The position numbers and the translations under genes were made by a program. The notes under the pieces are model-generated. The model was not told the DNA's origin and did not search any database. It saw only the letters and a program-made list of their open reading frames with translations. Of a DNA stretch of 6,588 nt, positions 1 to 6,588 are shown one piece after another. Source of the stretch: Candidatus Aminicenantota bacterium. GTDB taxonomy: Bacteria > Acidobacteriota > Aminicenantia > Aminicenantales > UBA8522. Where the stretch lies: NCBI GenBank assembly GCA_016934895.1, contig JAFGRZ010000063.1, positions 1 to 6,588 on the forward strand, in the 5' to 3' direction. The stretch's first letter is position 1, and the number at the start of each line of letters is the position of its first letter.

Positions 1-954
1 AAGGACGGCCCTCAAGCGTTCGAGAGAGATGTTGGAGCCGGAGAGGACGAGGGTGACCGTTTTTCCTTTAAGGCGATCCTTGATCTTGAGCGCCCCCGCC
101 AGAGGAGCAGCTCCGGCCTCCTCGCTGAGGTTGCGGATGAGTTCCAGATAGGTCAGGATCGCGCTCGCCATCTCTTCCTCTGAGACCAGGACGAAATCGC
201 CCAGGTGCTTCTGGAGGATCACTTGGGTCAGCTCGTAGCCCATCCTCGTCTGCAGCCCTTCGGCCGCGGTCTCCATCTTGTCCTCGACGATCTTTTTGGC
301 CTTCCAGGAGCGATAGGCGGCGGGCGCCTTTTCCGCCTGGACGCCGATCACCTGGACGTCGGGCTTGAGCTCGTTCTTGGCCAGGCAGCAGCCGGCGGCG
401 CCGCTTCCCCCTCCCACGGGCACGACGATCACGTCCAGGGTCGGGCATTCCTCCAGGATCTCGACGGCATAGGTGGCCACGCCGGCGATGAGATGGGGCT
501 CGTTGGCCGGGTGGATAAACCGCGCTCCCCTCTCGGCAGCGAGGCGCGCCGCCTCATCCTTGGATTCCTCGAAGATCCGGCCGTGAAAGATGATCTCGGC
601 TCCCTGGCTGCCCACGGCCTTGACCTTGACCGGGTTCGCCCCCTGAGGCATGACGATCGTCACCGGGACGCCGAAGAGGCGGCCGGCAAAGGCGATGGAA
701 AGGGCGTGGTTGCCCGTCGAGGCGGTCACCACTCCCCTTTTTCTCTCATCGGGCTCAAGGTGGTGGATCAGATTGATGCCGCCCCTGACCTTAAAGGCGA
801 CCGTCGGGAGATGGTTCTCGTGTTTGACGTAAACTTTGGTGCCCAGGAGGTCATCGAGCGGCGGGTAGCTGTAGAGAGGGGTTCGGGGAAGGTAGGACCG
901 GATGATCTCCCGGGCCTTCATGATATCCTGATAAGTCGGCCACTTGGTTTTCAT
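1..954 (-). CDS. Threonine/serine dehydratase (threonine ammonia-lyase) family, PLP fold type II, C-terminus cut by window edge
   Basis: The 318 codons read from ATG at 954 are open to base 1, so the end of the protein is missing. The family deaminates L-threonine to 2-oxobutyrate, or L-serine to pyruvate, in the cytoplasm using PLP. Seen here: the Schiff-base lysine motif TVAFKVRGG with Lys55; the substrate-binding STGNH (79-83); the Gly-rich phosphate-binding loop PVGGGSGAAG (179-188); and SGSN (305-308), whose Ser305 should contact the pyridine nitrogen. The catalytic domain is therefore nearly complete. Short catabolic (TdcB-like) enzymes end soon after the SGSN position, while others carry a C-terminal ACT domain; the cut hides which this is. 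The lysine motif is usually TGAFK or TGSFK, so Val52 is unusual. The start follows a strong GGAGG six bases upstream, 13 bases after the stop of the desulfhydrase-like gene, so the two are probably one operon. Serine racemase or hydroxyaspartate dehydratase are alternatives within the same family. Confidence 0.87.
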   Translation of the reverse strand, partial: MKTKWPTYQDIMKAREIIRSYLPRTPLYSYPPLDDLLGTKVYVKHENHLPTVAFKVRGGINLIHHLEPDERKRGVVTASTGNHALSIAFAGRLFGVPVTIVMPQGANPVKVKAVGSQGAEIIFHGRIFEESKDEAARLAAERGARFIHPANEPHLIAGVATYAVEILEECPTLDVIVVPVGGGSGAAGCCLAKNELKPDVQVIGVQAEKAPAAYRSWKAKKIVEDKMETAAEGLQTRMGYELTQVILQKHLGDFVLVSEEEMASAILTYLELIRNLSEEAGAAPLAGALKIKDRLKGKTVTLVLSGSNISLERLRAVL

Positions 955-960
955 TCCGTC

Positions 961-965
961 CCTCC
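961..965 (-). promoter_or_regulatory. Shine-Dalgarno site of the threonine dehydratase-like gene
   Basis: The minus strand reads GGAGG here, inside a longer GGGAGGG, six bases before the ATG at 954. It lies in the 13-base gap after the TAG stop (968-970) of the upstream gene. It is a near-ideal ribosome site and supports both the chosen start and co-transcription without its own promoter. Confidence 0.75.
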
Positions 966-967
966 CA

Positions 968-2038
968 CTAGGACAAAAAATCGACGAGCGGCTTCCGGTA
1001 CGGAAAGAGCGCGGGCGTTCCGCCCGTGTGGAAGAAAAGGATGCGATCGTCCTTGCGGAAATGGCCCTTCCTGACGAGATCGATGAGCGCGGCCATGGCT
1101 TTCCCGGTATAGACCGGGTCGAGGACGATGCCCTCGATCACGAAAACCAGCCGGATCGCCTCGGCCGTTTCCTTGTCGACGTTTCCATATCCCCCCTTGA
1201 CGTATTCATCATAAATGGTGATTTCGCTTTCGGCTGGATCGATGTCGAGCCTCAGAGACTCCGCTGTCTCCCGGATGATCCGGCGGATGACCGGAACGAA
1301 GAGGTCCCGGCTCTCGGACACGCTGATGCCGACGACCCGGACGTCCCCCGGCAGGACCTCGGCGCCGACGGCCAAGCCGGCCTGGGTCGAGCCCGAGCCC
1401 GTCGCGTGTACGACATGCGTGGGAGCGGCTCCCGCCTCGTTGGTTTGTTCGAACGTTTCGATAAAGGCATCGAGATAGGCGATCGCCCCCAGGGGCTGGG
1501 TCATCGACCAGCCCGTCATCGACCCGCCGATCGAGACCGCGTAAGGGGTCTGCCCCCTCTCCTTGGCCTCGTCGACCACTTTGTTGAGGGCGTCATTCAC
1601 GGCCTCCTGGCTCACGATCTTGCCTTTTTCCGCTTCGTGGATCCGGACATCGGCATCGAGGATGCGGTCGAGGAGCAGGTTGCCGTCGTCTTCCGGCTCG
1701 AGAGGGGTCGTGTTGAAAAGGAGAAGGATCGGCCGGAGGCCGTATTTCCGGGCCGCGGCCGCCGTCTGCAGGCACCAGTTCGATTGGATACCGGCCCAGG
1801 TGACAATCGCATCGGCGCCCTTGTCCAGGGCGTCGGCGATGATGAACTCGAGCTTTCGCGACTTGTTTCCGCCGAAGGCCAGCCCGGTCAGGTCGTCGCG
1901 CTTGATCCAGATCTCGGGTCCCCCCAGCTCTTGGGTCAGGCGGTCGAGACGGCGAAGCGGCGTCGGCCGGTGGATGAGGGTTTTTCGCGGGAATTCCGAG
2001 ATCTTTTTTTTGAGGGAGGCCAGATCAACTGCGGGCAT
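968..2038 (-). CDS. D-cysteine desulfhydrase / ACC deaminase family PLP enzyme
   Basis: This complete 356-residue protein is of usual length for the family of fold-type II PLP enzymes that break D-cysteine to pyruvate, sulfide and ammonia, or ACC to 2-oxobutyrate and ammonia. Seen here: GGNKSRK with Schiff-base Lys59; GIQSN (83-87) with Ser86 at the position of the catalytic serine of ACC deaminase; TGSGSTQAGL (213-222), the phosphate loop; GGYG with Tyr284; DPVYTGKA (307-314); and HTGG (337-340). ACC deaminases have Glu after the Tyr of DPVY and Leu after the His of HLGG; here these are Thr311 and Thr338, the pattern of D-cysteine desulfhydrases, so ACC deaminase is unlikely. L-cysteate sulfo-lyase and other D-amino-acid lyases remain possible. 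Trp88 after QSN is unusual, since His or Gln is common there. No signal peptide is seen, so it is cytoplasmic. ATG at 2038 follows GGAG seven bases upstream. A likely promoter lies in the gap before it, and the dehydratase-like gene follows 13 bases after the stop. Confidence 0.85.
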   Translation of the reverse strand: MPAVDLASLKKKISEFPRKTLIHRPTPLRRLDRLTQELGGPEIWIKRDDLTGLAFGGNKSRKLEFIIADALDKGADAIVTWAGIQSNWCLQTAAAARKYGLRPILLLFNTTPLEPEDDGNLLLDRILDADVRIHEAEKGKIVSQEAVNDALNKVVDEAKERGQTPYAVSIGGSMTGWSMTQPLGAIAYLDAFIETFEQTNEAGAAPTHVVHATGSGSTQAGLAVGAEVLPGDVRVVGISVSESRDLFVPVIRRIIRETAESLRLDIDPAESEITIYDEYVKGGYGNVDKETAEAIRLVFVIEGIVLDPVYTGKAMAALIDLVRKGHFRKDDRILFFHTGGTPALFPYRKPLVDFLS

Positions 2039-2045
2039 TTTCTTT

Positions 2046-2049
2046 CTCC
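2046..2049 (-). promoter_or_regulatory. Shine-Dalgarno site of the desulfhydrase-like gene
   Basis: The minus strand reads GGAG with a seven-base spacer (AAAGAAA) to the ATG at 2038. This supports that start; no competing in-frame start with a ribosome site is apparent in the short leader. Confidence 0.65.
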
Positions 2050-2075
2050 AGCAGATGTTTTATGACGATCGGTCT

Positions 2076-2097
2076 CTTGATTTATAACAAAATCAAG
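2076..2097. repeat. Perfect 8-bp inverted repeat, possible operator
   Basis: CTTGATTT (2076-2083) and AAATCAAG (2090-2097) are exact reverse complements around a six-base centre, ATAACA. The repeat overlaps the proposed -10 box (2081-2086) and runs into the -35/-10 spacer, where a repressor site would block transcription of the two PLP-enzyme genes. It is AT-rich and is not followed by a T-tract in either direction, so it is a poor terminator candidate. The symmetry is directly visible; the operator role is inference. Confidence 0.55.
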
Positions 2098-2109
2098 CAT
2101 TGGAAGCAA
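2081..2109 (-). promoter_or_regulatory. Sigma70-like promoter for the two PLP-enzyme genes
   Basis: On the minus strand there is TTGCTT (2104-2109) as a -35 box, exactly 17 bases of spacer, and TATAAA (2081-2086) as a -10 box. The -10 matches the consensus at five of six positions; the -35 matches only the leading TTG. Transcription would start near 2074, giving a leader of about 35 bases before the ATG at 2038. It sits in the only AT-rich intergenic gap of the window (2039-2119), directly downstream of the RND genes. Confidence 0.55.
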
Positions 2110-2119
2110 AAAAGAGGGA

Positions 2120-5100
2120 TTAGAGGCGGGAGCGGGCGGTCTTGAGTTCCGTCATCCTGTTCTGCACCCAGGACCGCAACCCGTCGCCGTAAAAATAGAA
2201 GATCGGGATGACGATGAGGACGAAGATCGTCGAGCTGGTCAGTCCGCCGACGGCCGAGAGTGCCAGGGATGCCCAGATCTTCCTTTTCCCGACCTCGGCC
2301 TGGATGAGGAGCAGGGGGAACATGCCCAGCACGGTCGTCGCCGTTGTCAGGAAGATCGGCCGGACCCGTTCTCGGGATCCTTTGAGCACGGCTTCGAGCA
2401 GGGGCAGTCCCTGCCTGCGCTTGAGATTGATATGGTCCACCAGGAGGATGACGTTGTTGACCACGATCCCCCCGAGCAGGATGACTCCGATATAGGCGGA
2501 GGAGTCGAACGGGTAGTCGGCGATGACGAAAGCGACGAAAACGCCGATGAGCGCGAGAGGCACGGCCAGGATGATATAAAACGCCTGGACGAAGGATTCA
2601 TAGAGGGCGGCCAGAATCATGAAGATAATGACCAGGGAAAAAATGATGGCGAACTTGATCTGCGCCTTTTCCTCTTCGGTCAGGCGCCAAGTTTCCTCCA
2701 GGGTGGCGGAAAAACCGGGCGGCAGTTTAAGGCCGGCGAAGACGGATTTTTTGTAGTTTTCGGCCGCTTTGGACGGGCCGCGGAACTCCCACATCACGGT
2801 CTGTTGGAACTGCTGGTCCTCGCGGTCGATGGACCCGGCGATGGGCTGTTCCTCGAGCGTGGCAATATCGCCGAGCCGGAGATATTCTCCCCGCTGTGTT
2901 TGGATGAGCGTATCCTGGAGCTGCCGCAGGTCCAGGGTTTCCGCTTCGGGGAACTTGATCGAAATGGCGATTTCCTTTCCCTGCGTCCGCCATCTGACCG
3001 GATAGGAAAACTCGCCCCGGAGCAGGGTCTGGAGATGGTAAAAGAGATACTGAGGATCGAGCTCGTAGCGCCGAAGGGCACCGCGGTCGACCTTGAGGAT
3101 GTGCTCGAAGGAATCGACCCGCCACCAACCGTACCGGCTGGAAACCACCTTGGTTTCCTTGATGCGGGGATTTTGCCTGAGCCGGAGCTCGAGATCGGAC
3201 GTGATCTCCTTCAGTCTCTTGAGATTGTAACCGAAAAACTTGATGTAGGAATCGTACATCGTCCCCGTCGCGAAGCTCGAGTAATAGCCCTGGGGATCGA
3301 ATCCCTGGATGCTCACGCTGATCCCGGCGAACTGGGTGGCCAGTTGGATCAGCTCTTCCTTGAGCGCATATGGCCGGAAGGAATATTCGATCTCTTCGGG
3401 GAAGGCGATCTCGATGAAGGCGCTTTCGGCCGTCAGGCGCGAATTCATCTCTTTCTCATAGTTGGCCTCCATGACGCGGGCTTCGAATTTCCTGACGACA
3501 TCGTCTGTCCGGCTGAGGTCGGTTCCGGGAGGCATGCCGATGTAAACCGTGAGTCGGTCGCGGGAATACCAACGGAAGAAATCGCCGATCGTGACTTCCT
3601 TCTTGAACCAGCTGTAACTGCCGAAGAGCATGAGTCCGACCAGGACGATGACCTCGATGGGATGGCGGAGGATGACCTTGAGCCCCCTTTCGTAGAGACC
3701 GCGGATTTTTTCCCGGCCGGCTTCCTTCCTGACCCTCAGGAGCCCCGGGCTGAGGGCCGGGATCAAGGAGAAGGAGACAAAGAGGGAAATGGCCAGGGCC
3801 GAGGCGATGACGATCCCGAGCGGCAGATAATACATCTTCAGCCGCCCCTGAAAGAACGGAAAGCAGAAGAACGGCGAGATGGTTGTCAAGGTCGCGGCCA
3901 GGACGGCGATGAAAACCTCGCGCGGGGCCCGGACGGCGGCCTCGAGGGCGGAAATTCCTTTTTCTCTCATCCGGAGGATGTTCTCGAAGACGACGATCGA
4001 GTTGTCGACGAACAGTCCGAATCCCAGAGCCAGCGCTCCGAGAGTCAGCATGTTGATGGAGACCTTGAAAAAGTAGATCAGGTTGAAAGTGATCAGGACG
4101 GAGAAGGCGATCGAACTCAGGATGAGGAGCGACGGCTTGACGCTGCGGAGGATGAGGAAGACCAGGGTGAAAATAACGGCCAGGATGATCCCGACCAGGA
4201 GGTAGAGTTCGTTGAGGCTCTTTTTGATCTCCTTGCTTTCGTCATCGACAACCCGGAAAATGAGGTTTGGCGGCAACTCTTGCTTGATCTCCTCCATCTT
4301 CCGCTTGATCCCGCCGGCCACGCTGAGGGTGCTCGTCCCCTTTTCTTTGTGGACGATCAAGCGGATTGTCGGCTGGCCGTTGATTCTGTTGATGTACCGG
4401 ATTTCGCCGAAGGTGCGCTCGGTCCGGGCAATGTCTTTCAAGCGGACCGCCACTCCCCCCTGATGGGTGATGATCAGGTCTTCGATATCCTTGAGGCTGC
4501 GGAGGGAACTGGCGACCTTGAACAGGTATTCCTGGGTTCCCTTCTGGATCCGCCCGGCCGGATAAGTCTGGTTCCAGCGGTTCAGGGCCATCAGAACCTG
4601 GTAAGGATGGATGTTCAGGCCCTCGATCTTGTCCCGGTCAAGGGTGATGCGGATCTCCGGGTCCGAACCGCCCATGACCTCGACGCCCGCCACGCCCTTC
4701 ACGGCGCCCAGACCGTATTCGAGCTTCTCTTTGAGCATCTCCCTCAGCTCCTGAAGGGAGTAATCCCCGGAGATCGTGTAATGCAGGAAATCGGCCGTTC
4801 GGAATTCCTCGGGGACGTAGGGGATGATCTGGGGCCGGTTGGCGGCATAGGGCAGCTCGTCGCGGATCCGGGCGATCTTTTCCATGAGCTCGAGTCGGGC
4901 GAACTCCATGTTGGTCTTTTCGTTGAACTCGCAGACGATCGACGACATCCCGATCGAGGAGGACGACTCGATCTTCTTGATGCCCTTGACGGTCGAGGCC
5001 ACTTCTTCGAGTGGCGCCGTGACCTGGGTCTGGATGATCTCGGGCGGGACGTCACTCCAGGTTGTCCGGATCGTGATTTGGGGAAAGTCCTCCTTGGGGG

Positions 5101-5200
5101 CGAGCTCCAAGGGGATATTCAGGAAGGAATAGACTCCCAGGAAGGCCATGGCGAGAAAGAGCATCACCGCGGCGATCGGCCGGTCGACAAAGACTTTCAT
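2120..5200 (-). CDS. RND-superfamily efflux permease, HAE1/AcrB-like, complete
   Basis: This 1026-residue protein has the usual length and duplicated plan of AcrB-like proton-driven efflux pumps of the inner membrane. It shows TM1 (about 8-27), a first large periplasmic loop (about 28-330), TM2-TM6 (about 332-482), TM7 (about 512-530), a second large loop (about 531-846) and TM8-TM12 (about 848-1003). The typical start, a short lead then RPIAAVML, supports ATG at 5200. In TM4 the proton-relay site reads FVDNSIVV with Asp399-Asn400, where AcrB has two aspartates. In TM10 it reads GGIVVNN with Asn915-Asn916, where AcrB carries its lysine. Both patterns occur in other HAE1 branches. The G-loop region (about 631-650) is rich in Tyr and Phe. 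The C-terminus is short and basic. The start overlaps the stop of the preceding RND gene as ATGA, so the two are likely coupled and may form a mixed trimer. The substrate cannot be read from sequence; a heavy-metal (CzcA-like) role seems less likely but is not excluded. Confidence 0.92.
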   Translation of the reverse strand: MKVFVDRPIAAVMLFLAMAFLGVYSFLNIPLELAPKEDFPQITIRTTWSDVPPEIIQTQVTAPLEEVASTVKGIKKIESSSSIGMSSIVCEFNEKTNMEFARLELMEKIARIRDELPYAANRPQIIPYVPEEFRTADFLHYTISGDYSLQELREMLKEKLEYGLGAVKGVAGVEVMGGSDPEIRITLDRDKIEGLNIHPYQVLMALNRWNQTYPAGRIQKGTQEYLFKVASSLRSLKDIEDLIITHQGGVAVRLKDIARTERTFGEIRYINRINGQPTIRLIVHKEKGTSTLSVAGGIKRKMEEIKQELPPNLIFRVVDDESKEIKKSLNELYLLVGIILAVIFTLVFLILRSVKPSLLILSSIAFSVLITFNLIYFFKVSINMLTLGALALGFGLFVDNSIVVFENILRMREKGISALEAAVRAPREVFIAVLAATLTTISPFFCFPFFQGRLKMYYLPLGIVIASALAISLFVSFSLIPALSPGLLRVRKEAGREKIRGLYERGLKVILRHPIEVIVLVGLMLFGSYSWFKKEVTIGDFFRWYSRDRLTVYIGMPPGTDLSRTDDVVRKFEARVMEANYEKEMNSRLTAESAFIEIAFPEEIEYSFRPYALKEELIQLATQFAGISVSIQGFDPQGYYSSFATGTMYDSYIKFFGYNLKRLKEITSDLELRLRQNPRIKETKVVSSRYGWWRVDSFEHILKVDRGALRRYELDPQYLFYHLQTLLRGEFSYPVRWRTQGKEIAISIKFPEAETLDLRQLQDTLIQTQRGEYLRLGDIATLEEQPIAGSIDREDQQFQQTVMWEFRGPSKAAENYKKSVFAGLKLPPGFSATLEETWRLTEEEKAQIKFAIIFSLVIIFMILAALYESFVQAFYIILAVPLALIGVFVAFVIADYPFDSSAYIGVILLGGIVVNNVILLVDHINLKRRQGLPLLEAVLKGSRERVRPIFLTTATTVLGMFPLLLIQAEVGKRKIWASLALSAVGGLTSSTIFVLIVIPIFYFYGDGLRSWVQNRMTELKTARSRL

Positions 5201-6588
5201 GGACGCTTCTTTTCCCGTCCCTTTTCCAAGAGCTCGTAAACGACGGGAATGAGGATCAGGGTCAGGAAGGTCGAGAACAGAAGTCCGCCGATGACGGCGA
5301 TACCCAGGGGCCTCTGGAGCTCTGCCCCTTCTCCCAGCCCCAGGGACAGGGGAATGAGCCCGAAGACCGTCGTGATCGAGCTCATCAGGATGGGCCTCTG
5401 CCGCAGCTTGCTGCCTTCGATGACGGCTTCACGAAGGGGCATTCCGCCGCGGCGGAGCTGGTTGATGAAGTCGATCTCGACGATGGCGTTGTCGATCACG
5501 ATGCCCACCATGACGACGATCCCGATCACCGATATCACGTTGATCGTCTGTCCGGTCAGGAAGAGGGCGAAGAACACACCGGCCAATCCCATCGGGATCG
5601 TGAACATGATCAGGAAAGGATGGAGGAGGGATTCGAACTGAGCGGCCATGATCATGTAGACGAGGAGGATGGACAGGACAAATGCCCAGATGAGGCTGCG
5701 GAAGGACCGGCTCATCTCCTCCTGTTCCCCGCCGAAGACGACCCGGTAATTGGGAGGAAGACCGAGCTCCGAGATTTTGTCTCTGACGGGCGGGATCACT
5801 TGACTCATCTTGGCGCCCCGCAGGTTGGCCGTTATAATCACTTCCCGCTGCTGGTTTTCCCGGTGGATTTCCTTGGGACCCAGAGCGATCTCGTGATCGA
5901 CCAGCTCCCGGAGCGGGATGGTCTGCCCCTGGTGAATCAGTTCCTGATTGAGCAGAGCATCGATATTTTCCCTCGTTTCTTCCTCCACCCGGACAAGGAT
6001 GTCGTATTTTTTTTCGAGCTGCCGGAATTGCGAGGCCACCTTGCCCTGGACCGCCTGGACAAGATAGGTGCTGACGGCGTCGGGCGATAGGCCGTATTTT
6101 TCGAGCCGGTCCTTCCGGACCTTGATCAGGAATTCCGGTTTCCCTTCGCCCAGGGAGGTGGTGACATCGGCGATTCCCTCTATGGACTGGAGCTTCGCGG
6201 CCAGCTCCGTCGCCAGGTCCTTGAGCGTATCCAGGTCGTCGCCTTTGATCTTCAAACTCAGAGCGGACGACGAAAACGCCAGGAATTGGGCCAGGGTCGT
6301 CTCCTCCTTGGCGATGAGAAAGGCGAGATCGGGATAGTTGCGGAGCCAATCCCGCAGGCTCTCGATCGTCGCCTCGAGATCGCGATGATGTTCCACCTCG
6401 ACCCGGACTTTGGCCGTATTGATCGACACCTCGGGATTCAGGCCCTCCATGCCGCTGATGATCCCGACTTCGGAGAAGAAGGTCTGGATTTTTTCCCGCC
6501 CCTTGAGCCAGCGCTCCAGCGCGGAGACCAACTCCGATGTCTGTTCAAAGGAATAATCGACCGGAGCCTTGAGGTGGACCTCGAAGGA
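5197..6588 (-). CDS. RND-superfamily efflux permease, C-terminal half only (N-terminus beyond window)
   Basis: The frame is open from base 6588 to the TGA at 5197, giving 463 residues of a longer protein. By comparison with AcrB, roughly 560 N-terminal residues are missing. The fragment begins in the second periplasmic porter domain (HLKAPVDYSFEQT resembles the usual start of that subdomain). It continues through the docking region and then TM8 (about 296-315), TM9 (321-342), TM10 (349-372), TM11 (398-417) and TM12 (426-453). Conserved landmarks are MAAQFESLLHP after TM8, GIVIDNAIVEIDFINQLRRGG in and after TM10, and EGSKLRQRPILMSSITTVFGLIP before and in TM11. TM10 carries acidic Asp366 and Glu370, where relatives mostly have Asn or Lys and hydrophobic residues. 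A TTG at 6529-6531 is an in-frame codon inside the protein, not a credible start, because homologous sequence continues upstream to the edge. The stop overlaps the next RND gene by four bases. Confidence 0.93.
   Translation of the reverse strand, partial: SFEVHLKAPVDYSFEQTSELVSALERWLKGREKIQTFFSEVGIISGMEGLNPEVSINTAKVRVEVEHHRDLEATIESLRDWLRNYPDLAFLIAKEETTLAQFLAFSSSALSLKIKGDDLDTLKDLATELAAKLQSIEGIADVTTSLGEGKPEFLIKVRKDRLEKYGLSPDAVSTYLVQAVQGKVASQFRQLEKKYDILVRVEEETRENIDALLNQELIHQGQTIPLRELVDHEIALGPKEIHRENQQREVIITANLRGAKMSQVIPPVRDKISELGLPPNYRVVFGGEQEEMSRSFRSLIWAFVLSILLVYMIMAAQFESLLHPFLIMFTIPMGLAGVFFALFLTGQTINVISVIGIVVMVGIVIDNAIVEIDFINQLRRGGMPLREAVIEGSKLRQRPILMSSITTVFGLIPLSLGLGEGAELQRPLGIAVIGGLLFSTFLTLILIPVVYELLEKGREKKRP

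Noticed and set aside
205..1074. A 289-codon plus-strand frame opposite the dehydratase
   Set aside because: It is a shadow of the minus-strand dehydratase, which stays open for 318 codons with conserved motifs.
944..2065. A 373-codon open frame on the plus strand opposite the desulfhydrase-like gene
   Set aside because: Same antisense effect: no recognisable motifs, whereas the minus-strand frame has all PLP-family motifs.
2066..2071. CGATCG palindrome in the leader of the desulfhydrase-like gene
   Set aside because: Only six bases are symmetric and the flanks do not pair; such GATC-containing palindromes are common throughout this window.
2076..2097. The inverted repeat as an intrinsic terminator of the RND operon
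   Set aside because: The stem is AT-rich, the loop is six bases, and no T-tract follows on the minus strand. Overlap with a -10 box makes an operator more plausible.
2432..5239. A 935-codon open frame on the plus strand opposite the RND gene
   Set aside because: It is a mirror of the RND coding frame. Its product is a low-complexity Asp/Glu/Gly/Arg-rich string with no domain pattern, as expected from antisense reading of GC-rich codons, while the minus strand encodes a clear full-length RND protein.
6529..6531. TTG as the start codon of the first RND gene
   Set aside because: The frame remains open to 6588 and encodes further RND porter-domain sequence; starting here would lose the N-terminal half of the pump.

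Overview
The window carries four genes, all on the minus strand, so it reads from right to left. They form two functional blocks. The outer two genes are cut by the window edges. GC content is high in the genes (by eye near 60%), and the only real intergenic gap, 2039-2119, is clearly AT-richer. The RND-pump style, start contexts and codon use suggest a free-living Gram-negative or diderm bacterium. Acidobacteriota or Candidatus Aminicenantes is a guess from protein style only and cannot be proven here.

Block 1 (6588 down to 2120) encodes two different RND-superfamily inner-membrane efflux pump subunits of the HAE1 type. The upstream one (5197-6588) lacks its N-terminal half because the window ends. 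The downstream one (2120-5200) is complete at 1026 residues. They overlap by four bases (ATGA), so they are probably translationally coupled. Two unlike RND permeases made together recall MdtB/MdtC, which form one mixed trimer. The periplasmic adaptor and outer-membrane factor expected for such a pump are not visible and would lie beyond 6588 or elsewhere.

Block 2 (2038 down to 1) encodes two fold-type II PLP enzymes only 13 bases apart. The first is a D-cysteine desulfhydrase / ACC-deaminase family protein (968-2038). The second is a threonine/serine dehydratase family protein (1-954, C-terminus cut). Both deaminate small amino acids to 2-oxo acids, so the pair looks like a small amino-acid catabolism or detoxification operon.

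The 81-base gap between the blocks holds a good sigma70-like promoter reading into block 2. A perfect 8-bp inverted repeat overlaps the -10 box and could be an operator. No intrinsic terminator is visible after the RND genes, so read-through from block 1 into block 2 is possible. No RNA genes, mobile elements, CRISPR arrays or attachment sites were seen. I see no strong sign of a wholly new system; the most unusual points are the mixed RND pair with atypical membrane residues and the variant active-site motifs in the PLP enzymes.
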